Source: an uncultured Saprospiraceae bacterium
GTDB lineage: Bacteria > Bacteroidota > Bacteroidia > Chitinophagales > Saprospiraceae
NCBI GenBank assembly: GCA_937942435.1
Contig: CALDEM010000006.1
Span: 84,565-148,564 of the forward strand
Reading direction: 5' to 3'
DNA: 64,000 bases
Shown piece after piece: positions 56,699 through 64,000 of the stretch. The position numbers and the translations under genes are program-made. The notes under the pieces are model-generated. The model saw only the letters and a list, made by a program, of their open reading frames with translations, had not been told where the DNA came from and made no database searches. How positions within the stretch are numbered: the first letter of the stretch is position 1; every line of letters starts with the position of its first letter.

Positions 56699-57262
56699 AT
56701 GCTATCACATCCTATCAAAATCCTTGGCGTAGATCCAGGCACAAATATCACCGGTTATAGCATCATAGTATCAGAAGGGCGTGACTGTAAGATGATTACT
56801 TCAGGCATATTCGATTTACGGAAGTGTGCAGATCATCAGACAAAACTTAAGGAGATCTTTCTTCAACTTCAGGAGGTGATAGAGACATACTTGCCTGCTC
56901 ATCTGGCCATAGAGGCACCTTTTTATGGCAAGAATGTCCAGTCGATGCTCAAACTCGGAAGGGCACAAGGTGTAGCTATGGCGGCAGCCATGACGATGGG
57001 TCTAGAGATACATGAGTACGCGCCAAAGAAGATCAAGCAAGCTATAACAGGAAGTGGCAACGCATCTAAAGAACAAGTAGCGGCCATGTTAAAAAGTAGG
57101 ATGAACATCGTCCTTGATGACAAATATCTAGATGCTACTGATGCATTAGCTACTGCTGTATGTCACTTCCAACGATTGTCAAGACCTGGAGGATTGTCCA
57201 ATCAAACAAAACATAAAGACTGGAAGAGCTTTGTTAGTGCCAACAAAGATCGGCTCGCTTAA
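56699..57262 (+). CDS. ruvC: crossover junction endodeoxyribonuclease RuvC
   Basis: KILGVDPGTNITGYSII, LAIEAPFYGKNVQSMLKLGRAQGVAMAAAM, YAPKKIKQAITGSGNASKEQVAAML, DATDALATAVCH. Confidence 0.96.
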   Translation: MLSHPIKILGVDPGTNITGYSIIVSEGRDCKMITSGIFDLRKCADHQTKLKEIFLQLQEVIETYLPAHLAIEAPFYGKNVQSMLKLGRAQGVAMAAAMTMGLEIHEYAPKKIKQAITGSGNASKEQVAAMLKSRMNIVLDDKYLDATDALATAVCHFQRLSRPGGLSNQTKHKDWKSFVSANKDRLA

Positions 57263-57813
57263 TGTATTGGCGTGTTTTTTTCTAAGCAGATCTTGAGATT
57301 GCGCCTCCCATTTTGGATACGAGATCTCACTTGACCAATCTTTAGGTTGAGATGCTCCGCTATCTCAGCATAAGCCAACTTTTTAAAATAAAAGAGATCA
57401 ACACAGGTCTTTTGCAAAGACTCTAACTGATTGATACAGTCATGAAGGACATTGACCTGCTCATCCTTTTGTTTGCCTACATCATAGGCATCTGGATGAA
57501 AACTATCTTCATAAAACATGCTTTCGGCTTGCGCTTTTTTAGGTGCATGAGTCCCTATCTTTCTAAGTTTTTCTAGACAGTGATTACGTGTTACAGTATA
57601 CAGCCATGACTTAAAGTAGCTCACATCAGATGTCAGTGTTTTAACTACTATCTTCTCGTATATATCCATTACCGCATCTTCTGCATCAGATTCATTTTTA
57701 TAGTACTTCATAGCACTACCAAAGACAAGGTGCATATAGCGTTTGTACAACTGAGAGATGTACTTTTGATCTTTTGTAGATCTATACTTTGCTAGTAATT
57801 GTTTGTCTTCCAA
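57259..57813 (-). CDS. RNA polymerase sigma-70 family factor (ECF-type)
   Basis: ESDAEDAVMDIYEKIVVKTLTSDVSYFKSWLYTVTRNHCLEKLRK and CINQLESLQKTCVDLFYFKKLAYAEIAEHLNLKIGQVRSRIQNGRRNLKICLEK. Confidence 0.92.
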   Translation of the reverse strand: MEDKQLLAKYRSTKDQKYISQLYKRYMHLVFGSAMKYYKNESDAEDAVMDIYEKIVVKTLTSDVSYFKSWLYTVTRNHCLEKLRKIGTHAPKKAQAESMFYEDSFHPDAYDVGKQKDEQVNVLHDCINQLESLQKTCVDLFYFKKLAYAEIAEHLNLKIGQVRSRIQNGRRNLKICLEKNTPIH

Positions 57814-57947
57814 TATCTTTTTCTAAAGTCGATTATGCATTTGTATAAAAATAGCGTCTTAATGGTAACGGCATGCTCGAGTAGGTGTGTCTTTCAATTT
57901 TAAAATATACTCGTATTCATTAATCCACATTGCAATTATAGTCTTTT

Positions 57948-59822
57948 ATGAGAAATATCATCATAGCCCTTCAGATGCTTACTTTACTCGGCATGCTATC
58001 ATTTGTTACATGTTGCAAATCTGCAGAACAAGCAGTTTTAGTTGAAGAAGATAATATCGCTGTCGCAAATGAAGTAAGTGAAACAGCAGGAGAAGCTGAT
58101 CTTACTTTGTCAGGGGTTGTACGCTTTCCTTCTGGTGACCCATTCGTAGGTGCAGAAGTGTCGGTCTCTGGTACAACCAGCATGGTTGTTACTAAAGAGG
58201 ATGGATCTTTCTCTATAACCACAGAGTCAACCTTGCCAGTTACTTTAGACATCAATGGTATCGGATATGTATCTCAAAAGATATCAGTTAATGAGATAAA
58301 AGAGATTGAAGTTTTATTAGAACTATCGCCTATCTTATTAGATGAAGAAATGTCAACCCACACTCGAGCACCAGCCCGTGATGATAGGATCGTATCTAAA
58401 TCTGCCGAGATTGCAGTGATGGATAGCAGAGTAGGTATGAGTAGGTCAACTCCTAAAAGACGTGGAGAACCAGCAACTATGGAGAGTATGCCGGCACCAC
58501 CAAGAAGAGTTAAAGATGAAGCGGTTAACACTTCTGCAGGCCAACTTACTGCTGCCGAATGGAATGACCTCAACAACTGGCAAGATTGGAAAGACCTTCT
58601 TGCCAACCAAGATTATAACGACATGCAGTCTCACTGGCAGTTGTATCCACGTACTAGGTATTCAGTCTTTTTAAGAAACAGCTATGAGCTGCCTATACAA
58701 GATGCAGAAGTAGAACTATTGGCTCAAAATGGGACTGTACTATGGTCTTCCAAAACAGACAACAGTGGTAGAACAGAGCTATGGGCTGATATGAATAGCC
58801 GAGAAAAATCTTTTGAAACTGTGGACGCACGAATCACGGTTGGAAAAAAGGTAAAAACTATAAAAGATCTAAAGACAACAGCACAAGGAGTGAACCACAT
58901 CGATATAGATATAGAATGCAGAACCTCTCCTAATGTCGATATTGTCTTTGCAGTAGATGCGACTGGATCGATGGGTGATGAGATAAAGTACCTTCAATCA
59001 GAACTTAAAGATGTCATCAACAGAAGCCTTACTTCTAATACTAGTCTCAATGTACGTATGGGAGCGGTCTTCTATAGAGACTCAACAGATGACTATGTAA
59101 CTCGAGTACAACCTTTAGACGCAGATGCAACCAAAACAATCAACTTCATAAGCGAGCAAAGTGCAAAAGGTGGAGGTGATTATCCAGAAGCTGTAGATGC
59201 TGCACTTGGAGAAGCACTGGTGCAAGACTGGAGTGAAGAAGCGGTAGCAAGAATTGTATTTTTGTTGCTCGATGCTCCTCCACATCATGATGCTCAAGTC
59301 ATCAGCAAACTGCAAAAGCAGATCTCAGATGCTGCAAAACAAGGGATTAAGATTATCCCTATCACAGCAAGTGGGATCAATAGGCAGACTGAGTTCTTGA
59401 TGAAGTTTATGGCCATAGCAACTAACGGTACCTATGTGTTCATAACTGATCATAGTGGTATCGGCAACCCACATCTTGATCCAGTAGTTCAAGATTTTGA
59501 AGTTGAAAAACTCAATGATCTCTTGGTTAGGCTACTTTATAATTATACAAAATCGAATGGTTGTAATGCCAACGAACCACTGGCCAGCGGGATATCGCTC
59601 TACCCTAACCCAGCGAGAGACTTTGTAAATATCAAAAGTGACAAACCTATAAAGACACTCAAAGTCTTAAGTAATACTGGAAAACTCATCAGTACTCAAT
59701 CAGATGTCGCTCAAGGCGAAACACGAATAGAGTTAAGTGGGCTTATAGATGGTATGTATACGATACAATGCGAGGGTGACGATATTAACTTCGTACAACC
59801 CATCATAGTAGTAAACAGATAA
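57948..59822 (+). CDS. VWA-domain protein with carboxypeptidase-regulatory-like domain and T9SS type-A C-terminal sorting domain
   Basis: GVVRFPSGDPFVGAEVSVSGTTSMVVTKEDGSFSI; VWA MIDAS VDIVFAVDATGSMGDEI; C-terminal GISLYPNPARDFVNIKS...GMYTIQC; N-terminal lipobox-like SFVTCC. Confidence 0.87.
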   Translation: MRNIIIALQMLTLLGMLSFVTCCKSAEQAVLVEEDNIAVANEVSETAGEADLTLSGVVRFPSGDPFVGAEVSVSGTTSMVVTKEDGSFSITTESTLPVTLDINGIGYVSQKISVNEIKEIEVLLELSPILLDEEMSTHTRAPARDDRIVSKSAEIAVMDSRVGMSRSTPKRRGEPATMESMPAPPRRVKDEAVNTSAGQLTAAEWNDLNNWQDWKDLLANQDYNDMQSHWQLYPRTRYSVFLRNSYELPIQDAEVELLAQNGTVLWSSKTDNSGRTELWADMNSREKSFETVDARITVGKKVKTIKDLKTTAQGVNHIDIDIECRTSPNVDIVFAVDATGSMGDEIKYLQSELKDVINRSLTSNTSLNVRMGAVFYRDSTDDYVTRVQPLDADATKTINFISEQSAKGGGDYPEAVDAALGEALVQDWSEEAVARIVFLLLDAPPHHDAQVISKLQKQISDAAKQGIKIIPITASGINRQTEFLMKFMAIATNGTYVFITDHSGIGNPHLDPVVQDFEVEKLNDLLVRLLYNYTKSNGCNANEPLASGISLYPNPARDFVNIKSDKPIKTLKVLSNTGKLISTQSDVAQGETRIELSGLIDGMYTIQCEGDDINFVQPIIVVNR

Positions 59823-59856
59823 GGCGATAAGGGACACCTCTATTTTAGCCTTATCT
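59817..59856. terminator. Possible terminator spanning both convergent stop codons
   Basis: AGATAAGGC ... GCCTTATCT then TTTT on the + strand; the loop is long (about 22 nt). Confidence 0.4.
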
Positions 59857-61111
59857 TTTGACCTTGTTGTGGTGGTAGATTAGGATCTATGTCATTAAGC
59901 TTCAGTAGTGTAGAGAGCTTGATATCATATTGCTCTGCAACATCCATCAGTGACTCCTGAGGTCTTAACTGATAGAGGTCATCTCTTTCTTGAGATAATA
60001 CAGCTAATGATGACATCTCCACAGTCATAGGTTGTGGTAGGTCAACAGGACTGCTACCTGTCGAAGTGATATGCAAACTATAAGGAGATTTGTCCAATCT
60101 AGTTATCTCAGATAACTTTCTCTTCATCGCTCCATAAAGCATGTACCTCCCTCTCAAAGTAGAAGAATCATATCCGAGGTCCAATAAGTTTTCAAATCCT
60201 CCTACTTGAGATAAGTAGTAATAAAGGTCCCCTTGTGGCAAGGTCAAATAATATCCTTCTGTGGATCTCGGTATATACCACTTTGTAAAAGCTGGGTTAA
60301 ACTTCGCAATTGTCGCTTTGTCAATGCCTGTGATCTTACTAATGTCAGTGAATGATGTATAATCATAAACCTTAACAGTTGCTAGATTATTGATCTCATC
60401 ATATTCTGGATAAAGATTGTGTGTATGCGAGTAGTTCATCAAGTAGCTCATCGCTACATACTTAGGTATATATCTGCGTGTTTCTTTCGGTAGATATCCT
60501 CTACCCTTCATAGACCAAAACTCTTCTTCTTGACTTCTTCTTAGCGCTTTGCGTACGTTACCGGGACCACAGTTATAGGCAGCCAGTGCTAATGTCCAAT
60601 CACCAAATTGTTGATATAAGTCTTTGAGGTATTCTGAAGCAGCCTGAGTAGATTTGATAGGATCTCGTCTTTCATCCACAGTACTATTGATCCGTAGACC
60701 ATATAATCTACCTGTAGGTTTCATAAACTGCCATAGTCCTGCGGCACCAGATGTAGATAATGCATTTGGCTTTAAGCCTGACTCAATAACTGATAGGTAC
60801 TTTAATTCTGCTGGTAATCCTTGCTTTTGAAACTCAGCCTCATATAAAGGAAAAAACTGCTCACTTAAGCCCAGTAACCGCTCACTCCCGCGTCGGTACT
60901 TCTTTATATATGTGTTGATGATCTGGTGTACTTCATCAGTATAGCGTAGATCTACCTCCGAGTGAAGGCTTTCTATGCGTTGTTTCAATTCAATTTTGCT
61001 AACCTCAGTGTAGGAAGACATATCTCCATTGGAGATGGCTGATGGTGCAAAAAGAGCAAACAATGACGTTATTATCACAGCTCTCACTGTGATAAACAAT
61101 GTTTTGTTCAT
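59840..61111 (-). CDS. lytic transglycosylase with C-terminal LysM (MltD-like)
   Basis: LPAELKYLSVIESGLKPNALSTSGAAGLWQFMKPTGRLYGL, DWTLALAAYNCGPGNVRKAL, C-terminal LysM LRPQESLMDVAEQYDIKLSTLLKLNDIDP. Confidence 0.93.
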   Translation of the reverse strand: MNKTLFITVRAVIITSLFALFAPSAISNGDMSSYTEVSKIELKQRIESLHSEVDLRYTDEVHQIINTYIKKYRRGSERLLGLSEQFFPLYEAEFQKQGLPAELKYLSVIESGLKPNALSTSGAAGLWQFMKPTGRLYGLRINSTVDERRDPIKSTQAASEYLKDLYQQFGDWTLALAAYNCGPGNVRKALRRSQEEEFWSMKGRGYLPKETRRYIPKYVAMSYLMNYSHTHNLYPEYDEINNLATVKVYDYTSFTDISKITGIDKATIAKFNPAFTKWYIPRSTEGYYLTLPQGDLYYYLSQVGGFENLLDLGYDSSTLRGRYMLYGAMKRKLSEITRLDKSPYSLHITSTGSSPVDLPQPMTVEMSSLAVLSQERDDLYQLRPQESLMDVAEQYDIKLSTLLKLNDIDPNLPPQQGQKIRLK

Positions 61112-61531
61112 GGGTAAATATTTATTTCAATCGGCTTTTATAATGCCTATATGGAGAAGATAATTCTGGAAAACGGGGATTATATCTCCCAAATATTCTT
61201 CTTCATATAAATTTAGATATACATATGTTAACTAAATCGTGTGCAAATATAGAGTATTCCCTAGTGTGATTCTCCATTTAACACATATTAATAATTCATA
61301 ATATATATCGTACTCTAACTGAGTTGCAAACTCCATACCAAGACCTCTTAAAGGGTTAAGATTTAGCTTATTTGTGGGGTTAACTCCTATGAAAATCAGT
61401 ATAAATCATAGTCAAACACTTCTAAACCTTACTACTTCAAAAGAAATTGAACCATTAAACGACTGGGATAGATGGTATTAGTATGTGATAGATGTCTTAG
61501 GCTCAGAGTAAGCAAGCCACTTTACAATACC

Positions 61532-62956
61532 CTAACTGATTGAGAGCTGCTTCGCAAAACTCAAAAGTTGTGCTTCAGTACACTTGTCACTCATCACTTG
61601 GATACCAAAAGGCATATCTAAGCCCTCTGAAGACTTAGGAATCGAAATAGCCGGATATCCCCCGAGATTAGCGAGCACGGTATATACATCTGCCAAGTAC
61701 ATCGATACTGGATCTTTAATCATCTCACCAATCGGCCATGCTATATCTGTTGTTGTAGGCATCACGATAAAATCAAACTTGCTAAATACCTCAGTCAATC
61801 TTTGGATGATCAACGTCCTTACTTGTTGCGCTTTGGTGAAGTAGGCATCAAAGTAGCCAACACTTAAAACAAATGTACCCATCATGATCCTTCTCTTTAC
61901 TTCAGTTCCAAAACCTTCAGATCGGCTTCTCTCATAGAGCTCTTCCAAGTCCTCGACATCATCAGCCCGAAGGCCATATCTGATACCATCATATCGGCTT
62001 AAATTAGAGGAGGCTTCAGCAGTGGTTAGTACATAATAAGTTGGCACCAAATATGATAACAGATCAAAGTCAATCGCTTCGCAGCCATGTCCTTGCTCTT
62101 TTAGATTTTCTATAACCTCTTCACAACCCTTTTTGATTTCTGGTTTTAAACCTGGATGATTCAGCACTTCAGGTATATATGCGATCTTATATTTTGACGC
62201 TTGATCAGCGCTTGCTATAGCTGGGGCTTCTATACTCAAGCAAGTTGCATCCATGGGATCTGGACCTGACATAACAGTCAATGCTCTGGACAACGTATCT
62301 ACATCTTTAGTAAGCAAACCAATCTGATCAAATGAAGACCCATAAGCAATCAAGCCATATCTACTGATCCTACCATAGGTGGGTTTCATGCCATAGATCC
62401 CGCAAAATGCCGCAGGCTGCCTTACACTTCCGCCTGTATCACTTCCCACTCCTATCAGACAAGTATCTCGCTCTACACTCACAGCCGCTGCCCCACTCGA
62501 TCCGCCTGGCACTCTCGACTCATCTAAACCATTGAGTGTCGGACCATATCTCGTATGTTCGTTAGTACTACCCATAGCAAACTCGTCACAGTTGGTTCTT
62601 CCTATGATGATCACGTCTTCATCCAAGAGCCTCTGCACAGCAGTTGCTGTAAACTGTGATGTAAATGAACCAAGGATATTAGAAGCTGCCGTGAGCTTAT
62701 GGTCCTTATAGCAAAGAACATCCTTTATACTGGCAACAGCCCCAAAGAGTCCTCCTACACATGAAGGGTCTTTTTCTAATTTTCGATCAAGTTCTTTGGC
62801 TTTCGCAAATGCTTCTTCTTCATAGACCTCCACATATATATTAAGATGGTTAGTCTCTTTGATCCTTTGTAGATAAGACTGAACTACATCTACCATAGTG
62901 GTAGAGCCATCTTTCAAAGCTGCTTGGATATCTGATAGCGAAGTGTACTTACTCAT
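61532..62956 (-). CDS. gatA: Asp-tRNA(Asn)/Glu-tRNA(Gln) amidotransferase subunit A
   Basis: ORF to 62968; MSKYTSL at 62956 is the likely start. Amidase signature GSTNEHTRYGPTLNGLDESRVPGGSSGAAAVSVERDTCLIGVGSDTGGSVRQPAAFCGIYGMKPTYGRISRYGLIAYGSSFDQIG. Confidence 0.95.
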   Translation of the reverse strand: MSKYTSLSDIQAALKDGSTTMVDVVQSYLQRIKETNHLNIYVEVYEEEAFAKAKELDRKLEKDPSCVGGLFGAVASIKDVLCYKDHKLTAASNILGSFTSQFTATAVQRLLDEDVIIIGRTNCDEFAMGSTNEHTRYGPTLNGLDESRVPGGSSGAAAVSVERDTCLIGVGSDTGGSVRQPAAFCGIYGMKPTYGRISRYGLIAYGSSFDQIGLLTKDVDTLSRALTVMSGPDPMDATCLSIEAPAIASADQASKYKIAYIPEVLNHPGLKPEIKKGCEEVIENLKEQGHGCEAIDFDLLSYLVPTYYVLTTAEASSNLSRYDGIRYGLRADDVEDLEELYERSRSEGFGTEVKRRIMMGTFVLSVGYFDAYFTKAQQVRTLIIQRLTEVFSKFDFIVMPTTTDIAWPIGEMIKDPVSMYLADVYTVLANLGGYPAISIPKSSEGLDMPFGIQVMSDKCTEAQLLSFAKQLSIS

Positions 62957-62958
62957 GA

Positions 62959-64000
62959 TTACATCCACTTTTCTATCACTTGATCAGTGGTCAACTTTGA
63001 CTGATCCCCAGTGATCATATCTTTAACAGTCATCTCTCCACTACTTACTTCTTCATCGCCGATTATAATTGCAAATGGATATCCACCTTGATTAGCAAAC
63101 TTCATCTGCTTTTTAAACTTGGCAGGTTCTGGATAAAGATCGATGTTGATGCCTGCTGTCCTCATTTTAGAAACTTGAGTAAAGGCATATTTATGTGCTT
63201 CGTCATCCATCGCAAGGACAATTGCTTTTGCTTTTTGCAATTGATCAGTTGGAAAAAGATCCAACTCTTCCATAACGTCATAGATGCGCTCAGCACCAAA
63301 TGATATCCCAACTCCTGACACATCCTTCAATCCAAACACACCTGTTAAGTCATCGTATCTCCCTCCTCCAGTGATACTACCCATCTCAACATTGTTAGCC
63401 TTGACTTCTATGATGCATCCCGTGTAATAATTCAATCCTCGAGCTAACGTAACATCCAACTCTATATCATTTTTTAGACCTACTGGATCGAGATAATTAT
63501 GAAAGGCTCTGAGCTCTGCTATCCCTTGCATACCTATATCAGAACCTTTTAATGAAGATTCTAATTCTGATAAGCTCTTTGCTTCGATCAGTTCTAATGC
63601 TTTATTAACTGAACCTTCTTCTAAGCCCCTCCCAATCAAGTCTTCTGTTACTTTTTGTTTTCCAATCTTATCTAGTTTATCTATAGCAACTGTAAAGTTC
63701 ACAAAGTGATCAGATAATCCACATACCTCAGTAATGCCTGAAAGCACTTTGCGATTATTAATCTTTATCGTAACAGGGAATCCAAGTTTTGTAAACACTT
63801 CATCGATCAGCAAGATCAACTCAGCCTCACACATTAAACTGTTAGTGCCTACAAAGTCTGCATCACACTGATAGAACTCTTGATACCTTCCTTTCTGTGG
63901 ACGATCTGCTCTCCACACGGGTTCTATAGCATAGCGCTTAAAAGGCAGTTGTATGTCATTCTGATGCATGACGACATACCGTGCAAATGGCACAGTCAGA
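62959..64000 (-). CDS. hisS: histidyl-tRNA synthetase, 5' end beyond window
   Basis: Class II aaRS motif 2 WRADRPQKGRYQEFYQCDADFVG, GLNYYTGCIIEVK, SITGGGRYDDLTGVFG, GISFGAERIYDVM. Confidence 0.95.
   Translation of the reverse strand, partial: LTVPFARYVVMHQNDIQLPFKRYAIEPVWRADRPQKGRYQEFYQCDADFVGTNSLMCEAELILLIDEVFTKLGFPVTIKINNRKVLSGITEVCGLSDHFVNFTVAIDKLDKIGKQKVTEDLIGRGLEEGSVNKALELIEAKSLSELESSLKGSDIGMQGIAELRAFHNYLDPVGLKNDIELDVTLARGLNYYTGCIIEVKANNVEMGSITGGGRYDDLTGVFGLKDVSGVGISFGAERIYDVMEELDLFPTDQLQKAKAIVLAMDDEAHKYAFTQVSKMRTAGINIDLYPEPAKFKKQMKFANQGGYPFAIIIGDEEVSSGEMTVKDMITGDQSKLTTDQVIEKWM

Noticed and set aside
57971-58606. Minus-strand ORFs (94 and 110 aa) inside the VWA gene
   Set aside because: Antisense shadows of a well-supported CDS.
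1-64000. Apparently frequent TTTCTAAT/ATTAGAAA octamer across the window
   Set aside because: Many copies fall in coding frames reading Leu-Glu-Lys/Arg (TTA GAA A) in an AT-rich genome; without a count against a codon-shuffled model I cannot call it a signal.

Overview
64 kb of a Bacteroidota chromosome, most likely Saprospiria-like. The support for that placement is TonB receptors with an N-terminal carboxypeptidase-regulatory domain, a T9SS type-A sorting domain, TAnnTTTG-type -7 promoter elements and PUA-less ProB. The window is gene-dense (about 55 CDS) and mostly ordinary: purD (5' truncated), a three-gene PpiC/SurA foldase run, pntAA-pntAB-pntB, an SGLT-type symporter, an acyl-CoA metabolism gene group, ileS, a fatty-acid beta-oxidation operon with an adjacent TetR regulator, proA-proB, ruvC, two sigma-70 family genes, an MltD-like transglycosylase, gatA and hisS (truncated at the window end). 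I saw no CRISPR array, rRNA, tRNA, transposase, prophage or recognisable defence locus. The best second-look items are: (1) a single 1319-aa ORF joining a TonB-dependent receptor, eight thrombospondin-3-type Ca-binding repeats and an OmpA peptidoglycan-binding domain; (2) a catabolic cluster with ThuA, four TIM-barrel sugar isomerase/epimerase-like proteins, an alpha/beta hydrolase and a ribulokinase-like kinase but no araA/araD; (3) a near-identical pair of 20-bp inverted repeats between fadA and a TetR gene, a likely operator pair; (4) an ECF sigma gene overlapping a gene for a protein with a duplicated cytoplasmic W-motif, one TM helix and an outer-membrane-barrel-like C-terminus; (5) several clean palindromes in divergent promoter regions. 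All calls come from reading the sequence and translations; no homology search was run.
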